NCBI RefSeq assembly: GCF_036997615.1
Contig: NZ_JAWLQA010000010.1
DNA from: Brachyspira sp949287565
Lineage (GTDB): Bacteria > Spirochaetota > Brachyspiria > Brachyspirales > Brachyspiraceae
DNA: 64,000 nucleotides
Strand: one strand, 5' to 3'
Shown here piece after piece: positions 54,358-63,436 of the stretch (the stretch's first letter is position 1; the number at the start of each line of letters is the position of its first letter). The notes below the pieces were generated by a model. The model had not been told where the DNA came from. It did not search any database and saw only the letters and a program-made list of their open reading frames with translations. The position numbers and the translations under genes were made by a program.

Positions 54358-54450
54358 TTGATTGATTAATAAGATTGTGAATTGTAATATTGTATTAATG
54401 AATAGTTTTTTAACTTTTTCATTAATACAATTTTATTAAAGGAGTATTAA

Positions 54451-54571
54451 ATGCCTTTTTGGGGAACTATCAAACAGTTTAATAATATAAAATATATAGC
54501 CCTTTTGCTTCTTTGGGGCACCAAAAGAAGTGGGGTATGGGGCAAAGCCCCAGAATATAAAAAAATATAAT
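54451..54571 (+). pseudogene. truncated ORF with a repeat insertion
   Basis: AAGGAG precedes an ATG that opens MPFWGTIKQFNNIKY. The frame then runs into an R2 repeat (from about 54495) and ends in repeat-encoded residues (LWGTKRSGVWGKAPEYKK). A good start with an end made of repeat suggests a gene whose remainder was lost when the repeat arrived. The original product is not recognisable. Confidence 0.5.
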
Positions 54572-54605
54572 TTTATTTTTGATAAAATATAGTTGTTTAG
54601 GTATA
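54499..54605. repeat. dispersed repeat family R2, copy c
   Basis: CCCTTTTGCTTCTTTGGGGC, CACCAAAAGAAG, GGGGCAAAGCCCC, then the AT-rich tail ending TTTTTGATAAAATATAGTTG. Overlaps the truncated ORF just described. Confidence 0.75.
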
Positions 54606-54718
54606 TTTTTAAAACAAATATTTTTATAAAAAAATTATTATTAAAATATAAACGTCAATTTTTGTCATAGGTATTAACTATAATTAAGTTAAATAATAAA
54701 TAATAGAGGTTTAACTTT

Positions 54719-55278
54719 ATGGATATTTTTGAAATTATTTGCAATGCTGTAGACAATTTTGATGACGGCTTTGAAAATGTTTTAGAGTCACTGAATGAAA
54801 AAATAGAAGGCAGTGAGAATAAATCAAGAAGGAGTTCATATAAAAATAATACTGATGTAAGAAATAATAAAAGAAATACAGCAAGAAGAAAAAATAATAA
54901 TTTAGAAAATAATAGTATTTTAATTGATGTTGATAAAGAAATAAAAAAAGAAATAGAATATAATACATATAAATTAAAAGAAAATATAAAGTAGATTTAA
55001 AATTTAATGAAATAAAAGATTTTGATTATGCATCCAAAAAAAGCTATGAAGAATCTTGTACTGAATTACAAAATAATTTTAAAGATGAATTAAAAAAAAT
55101 TGATAATATAAAAAATGATGAAGATTATAAAAATTATATAGAGAGCATAAATAAAATAATATGCTATATTAATAATCTTTATAAAAGTGCCTATTACAAG
55201 AAAAACAATAAATCTTCTTTGGCATTTTTAATTGATGATGAAGATGAACAATTAGAATTAATAGAATATTTAAATTAA
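54719..55278 (+). pseudogene. FDYAS-domain protein, frame shifted
   Basis: An ORF of 91 residues (MDIFEIICNAVDNFDDGFEN...) stops at 54994. Directly after, another frame without its own start encodes FNEIKDFDYASKKSYEESC, then INNLYKSAYYKKNNKSSLAF and LIDDEDEQLELIEYLN, the C-terminal domain of the next gene. A one-base shift near 54985-54993 (an A-rich stretch) joins them to a protein of about 186 residues. Either a decayed duplicate or a slippage switch. Unknown family. Confidence 0.75.
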
Positions 55279-55296
55279 ATTTATGGAGAGTAAATT

Positions 55297-55971
55297 ATGA
55301 AAACTTCTTCTTATAAATCTATAGACGATACAATAAATGATTTAAAAAATGTATTTAATGAATTCAGCAATTCTAATAAAGAGGCATACTATAATTTTAT
55401 GGAATATGTTGATGATATAGAAGAGATAGCAAATAAAGTTGCAGATAATTTAAACTCTATAGCAGATGATATTAATGATATAACAGATAATTTATTTAAT
55501 AATGATTATAGTCAGACAAAAAATGAATACACTAGAGAAAATAATAAAGAAAACAAAAATAAGAATGAAGTGAAAAAAGATAAGAGAAAAATAAAAATAC
55601 ATTTAAAATACTTAAAAGAAAAAATAAATTCGGTAATAGATAAAAGCAAATTAAAATTAAATGAAATAAATGATATTATAAAAGATTTTGATTATGCTTC
55701 TAAAAAGAGTTATGAAGATTCTGCAGCGGAACTTAAAAATAATTTAATTTATGATTTTAATAATATGGGTGAAGCAAAAACTTATAATGAACTTGTTGAT
55801 TTTTTGGAGAAATTTAATAAAGTTATAGATTATATAAACAATCTTTATAGAAGTGCTTATTATACTAAAAACAATAAATCTTCCTTAGCATTTTTAATAG
55901 ATGATGAAGACGAAGAAGAACTCAATTTAATAGAAAAGCTAAATATAGAAGATTTCAAAAAAGAAAATTAA
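55297..55971 (+). CDS. FDYAS-domain protein, intact copy
   Basis: A 224-residue helical acidic protein. About 1-75 are amphipathic helices with many Asn/Asp; about 80-125 is a basic coiled coil; the last 100 carry the shared domain: IKDFDYASKKSYEDSAAEL, YINNLYRSAYYTKNNKSSLAF, LIDDEDEEEL. The same domain ends the genes on both sides. No catalytic motif. GGAG ribosome binding site. It lies between the Ycf46-type ATPase and DUF2997. Confidence 0.7.
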   Translation: MKTSSYKSIDDTINDLKNVFNEFSNSNKEAYYNFMEYVDDIEEIANKVADNLNSIADDINDITDNLFNNDYSQTKNEYTRENNKENKNKNEVKKDKRKIKIHLKYLKEKINSVIDKSKLKLNEINDIIKDFDYASKKSYEDSAAELKNNLIYDFNNMGEAKTYNELVDFLEKFNKVIDYINNLYRSAYYTKNNKSSLAFLIDDEDEEELNLIEKLNIEDFKKEN

Positions 55972-56033
55972 AATTGAATTCTATTAAATATTATATATAA
56001 TATATGCGATATAAAATAAATGGAGTATGATAT

Positions 56034-57431
56034 ATGTCATTCTATGAAGAGATGTACTATAATTTACCAGAAAGTGAGAGAGAAACTTTTATTAATAGCT
56101 TATCAGATGAAGATAGAAAATCATTAATGCTTGCATTAAATAAAAATAACCTTTGTTCAAATATATCATCTAAACATAAAAGTAGATTTGATAATATTTA
56201 TAATGAATTGAAAGATGAAAAAACAAAGAAATCATTTATTGATATTTTTTATTACTTAGATGAAGATAAAAGAGAAATATTATTAGATATTGTTTCTAAT
56301 AATATTAATGATAAAAAAATTTCAGAAGAGTATAATAACCTAACTATTATAGCAGATATATTTGATCAGTATAAAGAAAAATTAAATAAATTTTTGAATT
56401 TAAGAAGATTTAGAAGAATATTACAATTTATTATTGACATAAACATTATAAAAGTTGTATCATCAATTTCTACAATATCATATAGCAATTTTAATAATTC
56501 AATTCTGTATATTGATTCACTTGAAAGTAAATATAACTATTATAAAAATAATAATGAAAAACTTCTTAATATGCTTTATAAATTTCCTGAAGAAAAAATA
56601 ATATATTTCTTTGAAGAATTTGAAAAGAATTCAGAGTTTAAAGATTCAGAGTTTATAAAGATGTTTAGAGTAGTATTAAATATGGATATAGATTTATTTT
56701 TATATATATTTAAAAATGTAAAAGAAGCAGATATAAATAATGTTATTAGGGATATTAGTTATGCTGGAGTATATAGATGGGAACCTTCTCTTTCTACTAC
56801 AGATGAAAAAAAAACTATATTGGATTATTTGAATGATTCTTATCTTTATAGTAAGATTATTTATATATATCAATGTTTTTACTCTAAAGTAGAATCTTTC
56901 TTTTTCTTAAGAATCTTTGAGAGTATTGTTAATTTTCAAACTAAAAAGCTTATTGATATATTTGACAATTTAGATGAAAATATGCAGGATAGTGTAAATC
57001 ATTTTTCATCAATTGTTGTGTTAGAAAAATTAGAAGATTATATAAATTTATTTTTAAATAAACAAGAAATAAATAAAAAATCTGAAGAAATTAAAGTTAA
57101 TAGTAATATTAAATCTGATTGTAATACAAATATTGACAGTAATTTATATGTTGAATATGTATCAGAATGTAAAAATAAATTAGATTCTATATTAGAACTT
57201 ATAAAAAAATTTGATTATGCCTCTAAAGAAGATTATAGAAAATCATGTGAAGAAATAATGAATATTTTAGACTCTGAAAATATGAAGAATAAAGAAGAAC
57301 TTAATAAAATTATAGATAATATAAATAGTATTTATAAAAATGTTTATTATAAATATTATGATAAATCATCACTTTCTTATAGAATGGATATTGAGGAAGA
57401 AGGTATTGACTATATAAGGCATATTAATTAA
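56034..57431 (+). CDS. FDYAS-domain protein with long helical N-terminus
   Basis: A 465-residue protein. The first 350 residues are all-helical (PESERETFINSLSDEDRKSL at the start), solenoid-like. The last 95 carry a diverged version of the shared domain (LIKKFDYASKEDYRKSCEEI, INSIYKNVYYKYYDKSSLSY). It may be a scaffold joined to the same partner-binding module. GGAG ribosome binding site; 78 bases to the next gene. Confidence 0.7.
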   Translation: MSFYEEMYYNLPESERETFINSLSDEDRKSLMLALNKNNLCSNISSKHKSRFDNIYNELKDEKTKKSFIDIFYYLDEDKREILLDIVSNNINDKKISEEYNNLTIIADIFDQYKEKLNKFLNLRRFRRILQFIIDINIIKVVSSISTISYSNFNNSILYIDSLESKYNYYKNNNEKLLNMLYKFPEEKIIYFFEEFEKNSEFKDSEFIKMFRVVLNMDIDLFLYIFKNVKEADINNVIRDISYAGVYRWEPSLSTTDEKKTILDYLNDSYLYSKIIYIYQCFYSKVESFFFLRIFESIVNFQTKKLIDIFDNLDENMQDSVNHFSSIVVLEKLEDYINLFLNKQEINKKSEEIKVNSNIKSDCNTNIDSNLYVEYVSECKNKLDSILELIKKFDYASKEDYRKSCEEIMNILDSENMKNKEELNKIIDNINSIYKNVYYKYYDKSSLSYRMDIEEEGIDYIRHIN

Positions 57432-57509
57432 AAATTATGTTTGTATAATTTTTATTAGTAACAATAAAATTTTAAAGCGAGTTTATAGCTAGCAATAATA
57501 GGAGCAATT

Positions 57510-57716
57510 ATGAAAGAAGAAAGAATTACAATTACAATCAATGAGGATGGAAGCCTTAATGTGAAAACTGAAGGCTTAAAGGGCGAGGCTTGTTTAGATG
57601 AAGTTAATGCTTTGCTAGATGAGGTAGCAAACATAAAAGAAATTAAAAAGACTGATGAGTATAATCAAAGAATCAATACTCAAAATCAGAATATACAAAG
57701 AGGAGGAGTAAGATGA
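57510..57716 (+). CDS. DUF2997 protein
   Basis: A 68-residue protein with the DUF2997 pattern: ITITINEDGSLNVKTEGLKG, then CLDEVNALLDEVANI, and a short disordered tail. DUF2997 proteins are small, of unknown function and commonly sit beside DUF1257 and a Ycf46-type ATPase. The stop overlaps the next start by four bases, so they are translationally coupled. Confidence 0.8.
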   Translation: MKEERITITINEDGSLNVKTEGLKGEACLDEVNALLDEVANIKEIKKTDEYNQRINTQNQNIQRGGVR

Positions 57717-58123
57717 GCTGTTTGGTTAGAACTACTACACCTTTTATTAATGAAGAAATACTTTTAGAGGCTTTAAAAAACTGCGGTTATCAATATGAAC
57801 TTAAAGCAGATAAAATTTATATACCTTCTTTACATAGATACAGAAATACATATTTTAAATTAGTTAATGGCAAATATGTACTCAGTTATGATAGTTATAA
57901 TACTGAAATATCTTCAGTGTTGCAGAAATTGGAATTAGAATATAATAAAGTTTATGAAAGAAAATTAGAAGAAGAGAGAGAAAGACTTGAAAGAGAAAGA
58001 CTTGCATTTATAGAGGCACAGAAAAAGGCCATTACAGAAAAAGCGAAGGCTAAAGGATACAGAGTAATGGAAGTAAAAAAAGATAATAAAATTCAGCTTA
58101 CATTAGTGAGAGAAGTAAGATAA
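57713..58123 (+). CDS. DUF1257 (Ycf35-like) protein
   Basis: A 136-residue protein of the DUF1257/Ycf35 family. The N-terminal 65 residues have the family core (LVRTTTPFINEEILLEAL, then YIPSLHRYRNTYFKLVNGKY); then a coiled coil (YERKLEEERERLERERLAFI) and a short basic end. Function unknown. It overlaps DUF2997 by four bases and abuts the next ATG directly. Confidence 0.8.
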   Translation: MSCLVRTTTPFINEEILLEALKNCGYQYELKADKIYIPSLHRYRNTYFKLVNGKYVLSYDSYNTEISSVLQKLELEYNKVYERKLEEERERLERERLAFIEAQKKAITEKAKAKGYRVMEVKKDNKIQLTLVREVR

Positions 58124-58693
58124 ATGCGTATAGCACATATTAATAATAGTTCTTCTATTTATGGTTTTGGAAATAGTTTTGTAATATGGACTCAAGGCTG
58201 TAAATTAAAATGCAAAGGCTGCTGGAATGAATCTATGCATGATTTTAATGGCGGCATTGAAATAAGCATAGAAGATTTAACTCATCAAATAAAATATTCT
58301 ATTTCAAAATACAATATAGATAATGTTACTATATTAGGAGGAGAACCATTAGAACAATTAGAAGAACTTTTATTATTAATGCCGAATATAAAAGAGCTTA
58401 ATCTTGGAATAATTCTTTATACAGGATACGAAAAAAAAGAAATTGAATCAAGCAATAAAATAAAAATAATGGAATATCCGGACATATTAATATCAGGCAG
58501 ATACATAGAAGAACAAAGAAATATTAATAATCATCTTTATGGTTCAGAAAATCAGCTAATGGAATTTTTAACAGACAGATATAAAAAAGAAGATATAATA
58601 AATGGTACTTATGTTGAAATAGATATTGATGAAAATGGAAGTATTAATATGTATGGATATCCTGATGATTTTTTTGATTTATTGTATAAATAA
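58124..58693 (+). CDS. radical SAM activase-like 4Fe-4S protein
   Basis: A 189-residue NrdG-like radical SAM protein. The cluster motif is GCKLKCKGCWN (CxxxCxxC with the W typical of activases, near residues 25-33), with SFVIWTQ before it and TILGGEPLEQ as the SAM-binding GGEP motif. Such proteins install glycyl radicals or act as small modifying enzymes. It starts on the base after the DUF1257 stop, so the three genes form one operon; no glycyl radical enzyme gene is adjacent, so its target may be a neighbour in the cluster. Confidence 0.85.
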   Translation: MRIAHINNSSSIYGFGNSFVIWTQGCKLKCKGCWNESMHDFNGGIEISIEDLTHQIKYSISKYNIDNVTILGGEPLEQLEELLLLMPNIKELNLGIILYTGYEKKEIESSNKIKIMEYPDILISGRYIEEQRNINNHLYGSENQLMEFLTDRYKKEDIINGTYVEIDIDENGSINMYGYPDDFFDLLYK

Positions 58694-58694
58694 T

Positions 58695-58734
58695 AAAAAA
58701 GCATGAGATTTTTATTATCCCATGCTTTTCTTTA
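58695..58734. terminator. bidirectional terminator closing the cluster
   Basis: AAAAGCATGAGAT / ATCCCATGCTTTTCTTT, between the radical SAM gene and the convergent metQ-like gene. Confidence 0.8.
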
Positions 58735-58755
58735 TATAATTCAAATTTTATTCAA

Positions 58756-59574
58756 TTATTTTTTCCAAGCAGGAAGATAAGAACCTAAAAAGTTTTCATT
58801 ATAAACTTTTTCTACTATTCCAGATTGATAAGTTTCTACAACTTTTTTGTATAATTCATTATCTTTATCTTTAGTTCTTGCTGCTATTAAATTAACGAAA
58901 GATTTTCCGCTGTAAATAGAAGGATCATCTTTGAATATATAATCAGAACCAGGATTCAAACCAAAATCTATAGCATAGTTTCCATTGATAACAGCACAAG
59001 CAACATCAGGAAGAACACCATAAATAGCACCTGCATCCATTTCTACTATTTCAATATTTAAAGGATTTTCTATTATATCACTTACGCTAGGAGTATCTCC
59101 TGCCTCAGGTTTTACTTTAATGATTCCTGCAGCCTGAAGAACTTTTAAAGCTCTTCCGCCATTAGAAGGGTCATTAGGTATAGCTATTTTATCGCCGTTT
59201 TTTAATTGTTTTACATCTGTGATATTAGTAGAATAAATATTCATAGCAGATATATAAGTATCAGCGATAGCAGTTAAATCATATCCTTTATTTGATACTT
59301 CATCATTAAAGTATGCATAGTGTTGGAAAGCATTCAAATCAATCTCTCCATCATTTAAAGCCTGATTAGGTATAGTATAATCAGAGAAAGATACTAACTC
59401 TACTTTTATTCCTTCCTCAGCTAACTTTTCTACTATAGGATTCCAAATTTGATAATCAGACTCTCCTGCAAAACCAACTTTAACTACCTTTTGATTAGCA
59501 GAAGAAGTATTTCCGCATGATAATATCATCAATGATAATATAGCTGATGATATCAATAATAAAAATTTTTTCAT
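58756..59574 (-). CDS. metQ: MetQ/NlpA-family methionine-binding lipoprotein 1
   Basis: A 272-residue lipoprotein with signal ILSLMILSCG (lipidated Cys20). The NlpA fold pattern is complete: VKVGFAGESDYQIWNPI, GEIDLNAFQHYAYF, KIAIPNDPSNGGRALKVLQ and AVINGNYAIDFGL. It would bind D- or L-methionine outside the membrane and deliver it to MetI/MetN, encoded upstream in the same direction. It is the most typical of the three copies. Good GGAG-type ribosome binding site (AAAGGAGCG). Confidence 0.9.
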   Translation of the reverse strand: MKKFLLLISSAILSLMILSCGNTSSANQKVVKVGFAGESDYQIWNPIVEKLAEEGIKVELVSFSDYTIPNQALNDGEIDLNAFQHYAYFNDEVSNKGYDLTAIADTYISAMNIYSTNITDVKQLKNGDKIAIPNDPSNGGRALKVLQAAGIIKVKPEAGDTPSVSDIIENPLNIEIVEMDAGAIYGVLPDVACAVINGNYAIDFGLNPGSDYIFKDDPSIYSGKSFVNLIAARTKDKDNELYKKVVETYQSGIVEKVYNENFLGSYLPAWKK

Positions 59575-59652
59575 TGTCGCTCCTTTATTAAATTTTAATG
59601 AAATTAATTTATTTAGCTTATATTATTTTTTGAATAATTTCAATAAAAACTA

Positions 59653-60441
59653 TTAATAATTAATAATAATTCCTTCTAATTTTCCTAATTGAACAGTTTC
59701 CTTTATCCTTTTTTTATAAGATTCAGCTATCTTTTTATAAACACTATTATCCTCATCTTCCAATCTTGCTACTATAAGATTGATATACATATCTGAATCA
59801 TATTTACTAGGATCATCATAATATAAAATATTTTCATCTTTAAAATCAAAATTAAGATTTAAATTAACAAAAGCAGCATCAACAAAAGATATAACAGAAT
59901 AAACATCATCTGCTTCAACTGCTACAAATTCTAATTGTAAATAATTTTCTCTTATATCATTTGTATTAAAATTATAATCGACATTATTCTTCTTTGTTAA
60001 TCTTAATAATCCTATAGATTCCAATATTTTTAAAGACCTTGATAAATTTACTTCATCATTTGGAACTGCTATTTTAGAATGAAGCTTTAATTGTGATAAA
60101 TTAGTTAGATTTTTAGAATACATATTCATAGAAGCTATAAAAGTTTTATCTATAATGCTCAAATAATAATCATTTTTATTTGTAGCATTAACAAAATAAG
60201 CGTAATTTTGAAAATGATTCAAATCTATATGTTTGCTGTTTAAAGCTTTATTTATTATAGAATAGTCTGAAAATTGTATCAATTCTAACAGAATATTTTG
60301 CTCCTTCATCTCATTGTATACATATTCCCATACACTCATATCAAGTTCGCCTATATACCCTATTTTTACTACTTCATCTTTTCTACAATTACAAGAAATA
60401 ATAAATAGCAATAAAAATAAAATAAATAACAATTTTTTCAT
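59653..60441 (-). CDS. MetQ/NlpA-family lipoprotein 2
   Basis: A 262-residue paralogue with signal ILFLLLFIISCN. The binding motifs remain but diverge (HIDLNHFQNYAYF, KIAVPNDEVNLSRSLKIL), and the ligand-site NDPSNGGRA of copy 1 is NDEVNLSRS here. This suggests a different ligand or lower affinity. AT-rich, more diverged at the third codon position. Same direction as its neighbours. Confidence 0.85.
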   Translation of the reverse strand: MKKLLFILFLLLFIISCNCRKDEVVKIGYIGELDMSVWEYVYNEMKEQNILLELIQFSDYSIINKALNSKHIDLNHFQNYAYFVNATNKNDYYLSIIDKTFIASMNMYSKNLTNLSQLKLHSKIAVPNDEVNLSRSLKILESIGLLRLTKKNNVDYNFNTNDIRENYLQLEFVAVEADDVYSVISFVDAAFVNLNLNFDFKDENILYYDDPSKYDSDMYINLIVARLEDEDNSVYKKIAESYKKRIKETVQLGKLEGIIINY

Positions 60442-60466
60442 TATATGTATTCCTTATATAATTATA

Positions 60467-61258
60467 TTAGTCAACTGCAATAAGACCATCTAATAAATTT
60501 TGTTCTATATTCTTCTTTATTTTCTGTCTATAGCTTTCTGTTATAAACTTATAAAGATTAGAACTTTTATCCTTTTCTCTGCACACAATCAAATTAGCAT
60601 AGGACATAAGACCAAGATGCGAATATTTAGATATATCATCATAATATATAACATTATAATCTATATAATCTGAAATAAAACCATAATTTATAACTGCCGC
60701 ATCAACCTTATCCATATTAAAATAAATTACACTAGCATCCATAGTAATAATTTGAATATTTAAATTATTTTCTACGATATTAGATATACTATAAAAATTT
60801 TTATCAAATTTTTCAAGCTTTATAATATTTGCCACTTCTAATATTTGCAACGCTCTTGATAAATTTACTTCATCATTAGGAATAGCTATTGTAGCATTTG
60901 ATGATATTTGATTTATATTAGTAAGAAACTTTGAATATATATTCATAGGTGCCACAAAAGTTCTTCCTAAAATATGAAGATTATAATTATGCTCATTAGT
61001 TTCATTCACAAAGTAAATATAGTTTTGAAAAGAATTCAAATCTATCTCTCCATCATTTAAAGCTTTATTCAAAATCTCATAATCTTGAAAATACACAAGT
61101 TCTAATTTAGTATTTTCAATTCTAAGCTCTTCATCTATCTGCCTCCATATATCATAATCAAATTCTCCTATATGTCCGACAGTTATGACTTCAGGCTCTT
61201 CTAAAGTTTCGCAAGAAATAATATTAATTAATAAAAAAAAACTTAATAAATATTTCAT
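60467..61258 (-). CDS. MetQ/NlpA-family lipoprotein 3
   Basis: A 263-residue paralogue with signal LSFFLLINIISCE. It shares the NDEVNLSRA variant of copy 2 and DGEIDLNSFQNYIYF of copy 1. Copies 2 and 3 are closer to each other and only 25 bases apart, so they arose by local duplication and probably share a transcript. Confidence 0.85.
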   Translation of the reverse strand: MKYLLSFFLLINIISCETLEEPEVITVGHIGEFDYDIWRQIDEELRIENTKLELVYFQDYEILNKALNDGEIDLNSFQNYIYFVNETNEHNYNLHILGRTFVAPMNIYSKFLTNINQISSNATIAIPNDEVNLSRALQILEVANIIKLEKFDKNFYSISNIVENNLNIQIITMDASVIYFNMDKVDAAVINYGFISDYIDYNVIYYDDISKYSHLGLMSYANLIVCREKDKSSNLYKFITESYRQKIKKNIEQNLLDGLIAVD

Positions 61259-61748
61259 AGTTTCCCCTAACCAAAAAGTATAAAATTACCAAACTGATAT
61301 ATTATTAACATCAACAGATTGGTAAGCTTTTATTATTTTTTGTATTCTCTGTTCTAAACGATATAACTTTTATAATTATAATTTCTAGAATTATCATAGA
61401 ATAAATATAATGATTAATTCAAAATTACAATTGATAAGAGAACATGCTATATCACATAATGATAGCATTATTTTTTATATATGTATTAATATCTGCCAGA
61501 TAAGTATCTACTCTATTATAACCCAATTCCTATAATTTATATTTCAACTCCTCATTAAAAAATAATACTTAAAATTATTTAACTCCATTTTTTATTATAT
61601 TTAAATATTTATTATTAGATGAATAATTAATGTAAAGTAATAATTCTATATTAGAATTTTTTTCATAGCATTATCTTCTTTGTATATAAGTAATTCCATT
61701 TCATAAATTTATATGATTAAGAATTTGTTTTAATTAAGTATAATATTA
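61259..61748. other. gap with two hairpins but no gene seen
   Basis: A 490-base AT-rich stretch between the third metQ-like gene and the dehydrogenase. Two hairpins are visible: TTACCAAACTG...CAGATTGGTAA (61287-61326) and ATGCTATATCA...TGATAGCAT with T-rich flank (61451-61480). No SAM riboswitch or S-box consensus is found. The first hairpin may end the dehydrogenase transcript or regulate the lipoproteins. Confidence 0.5.
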
Positions 61749-62705
61749 TTACATATTCAAAGCTAATTCATAATTCTTTTTCATCACACTGCATGATTCA
61801 TCAAATAATTTCTTCTCTTCATCATTCATTTTTAATTCAATTATCTCTTCAACTCCGTTTCTTCCAAGCACAGCAGGAACAGAAGCATAAACATCATTTT
61901 GTCCGTATTCTCCATTTAAATATACTGAAACAGGAAGAACTCTATGTTCATCGCAAAGTACAGCACGTGCAACTTCAGCCAAAGCAGTACCTATTCCAAA
62001 CTCTGTAGAGCCTTTACCCTCTAAAACGTCCCAGCCGCCTCTTCTTCCTTTATTGGCTAATTCTTTTAAATCAAGTTTTGAATACTTCTCTTTTTCTTTC
62101 ATAAGTTCAAATAAAGGTTTTCCTGCTATAGCAACTGTCGACCATGGCACCATTTGACTTTCTCCATGTTCGCCTAAAGCATAAGCATATATTGACTTTT
62201 GATCAACATTAATTGCCTCTGATATAGCCCTTCTTAATCTTGCTGAATCTAATGTGGTGCTTGTAGATATTATTCTTTTAGGATCATAATTTAATTTATT
62301 TTGCAAATAATGAGTAATAACATCAGCAGGATTAGAAATATTAATTATGATTCCTGAGAATTTTGTATTTTTTATTTTAGATATTACATCTTTCATAACT
62401 TCTATTGTAGCACCCAAAGTATCCATTCTAGTCTGATTCATATTAGGCAAAGGTCCTGCACATACCACCATTATATCAGCATCATCTATATCTTTATAAC
62501 TTCCTGATTTTACTTCTACTCTATGATGCAGATAAACTGTAGCATCAAATATATCTAAAGCCTGAGAGAATGCCTTCTTTTCATCTATATCTATATAAAC
62601 TATTTCTTCAACCAAACCTTGAGCAGCTAAAGCATATCCTACATGAGAACCTACATGTCCTGCCCCTATCAATACAGCTTTTCTTCTTTTTAATAAAGTG
62701 TCCAT
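61749..62705 (-). CDS. L-lactate/2-hydroxyacid dehydrogenase-like
   Basis: A 318-residue member of the lactate/malate dehydrogenase family. NAD-binding motif VLIGAGHVGSHVGYAL (about 12-27), the DxD-like VYIDIDEKKA, TSTTLDSARLRRAI and the catalytic GEHGESQ (His about 187) are present. The substrate-specificity loop is unusual: AGPLPNMNQTRMD, where LDH has Q and MDH has R at the key position. It may act on another 2-hydroxy acid, as L-hydroxyisocaproate dehydrogenases do. It lies inside a methionine transport cluster, 50 bases after metI, which might fit a methionine-derived keto or hydroxy acid. That link is inference. Confidence 0.85.
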   Translation of the reverse strand: MDTLLKRRKAVLIGAGHVGSHVGYALAAQGLVEEIVYIDIDEKKAFSQALDIFDATVYLHHRVEVKSGSYKDIDDADIMVVCAGPLPNMNQTRMDTLGATIEVMKDVISKIKNTKFSGIIINISNPADVITHYLQNKLNYDPKRIISTSTTLDSARLRRAISEAINVDQKSIYAYALGEHGESQMVPWSTVAIAGKPLFELMKEKEKYSKLDLKELANKGRRGGWDVLEGKGSTEFGIGTALAEVARAVLCDEHRVLPVSVYLNGEYGQNDVYASVPAVLGRNGVEEIIELKMNDEEKKLFDESCSVMKKNYELALNM

Positions 62706-62755
62706 AAATAATCCCTCTTAATATTAAATAATTTTTTATATCATAATAATTTTTA

Positions 62756-63436
62756 TTAATGCGTAGCTTTTTTCACAATGAAATTTCCTACAGCCTGTAT
62801 AATTCCAACAAGTATTACAAGAAGTATTACAGATACATATATAATATCTAATTTATTTCTATAATATCCTGATTGTATGGCATAAGTTCCAAGTCCGCCT
62901 GCCCCAACAGCTCCAGCCATAGCAGTGAGTCCTATTAAACTAATTATTGTTATAGTAGTTCCTCTTGCTATAGGAGCAATACTTTCTTTTAAATATACTC
63001 TGAAAATAATTGCTATAGGAGATGATCCCATAGACTGTGCAGCCTCTACTAAACCCGGATTAACTTCTGATAATGCACTTTCTATTTGTCTTGCAAAGAA
63101 AGGAACTGTTCCGAATATTAAAGGTATGATTGCTCCTTTTACTCCTATTGCAGTACCCATTATAAATCTTGTAAGAGGTACTAACATTGCAAGAAGTATT
63201 ATAAATGGAATAGCTCTGAAAAAGTTAATTACTTTGCTTAACACTTCATATAATAATATATTTTCCATTATACCGAATTTTTTAGTAACTATTAAAAGCA
63301 CTCCCAAAAATCCGCCTATGAAAAATGATATTACACCCGAATAAAAAAGCATTACGAAAGTTTGTATTATGCTTTGATAAAGTCTAGGTAAATCAGCCAT
63401 AACATTAGGCATTAAATTATTCATCATATCTAGCAT
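62756..63436 (-). CDS. metI: methionine ABC transporter permease
   Basis: A 226-residue membrane protein with about five helices and the MetI-type permease motif EAAQSMGSSPIAIIFRVYL that docks on the ATPase. SLIGLTAMAGAVGAGGLG near the C-terminus is diagnostic for MetI. It overlaps the metN reading frame by 20 bases. Confidence 0.92.
   Translation of the reverse strand: MLDMMNNLMPNVMADLPRLYQSIIQTFVMLFYSGVISFFIGGFLGVLLIVTKKFGIMENILLYEVLSKVINFFRAIPFIILLAMLVPLTRFIMGTAIGVKGAIIPLIFGTVPFFARQIESALSEVNPGLVEAAQSMGSSPIAIIFRVYLKESIAPIARGTTITIISLIGLTAMAGAVGAGGLGTYAIQSGYYRNKLDIIYVSVILLVILVGIIQAVGNFIVKKATH

Noticed and set aside
61259..61748. SAM or methionine riboswitch before the met genes
   Set aside because: No S-box, SAM-II or T-box core could be found on either strand; only simple hairpins.
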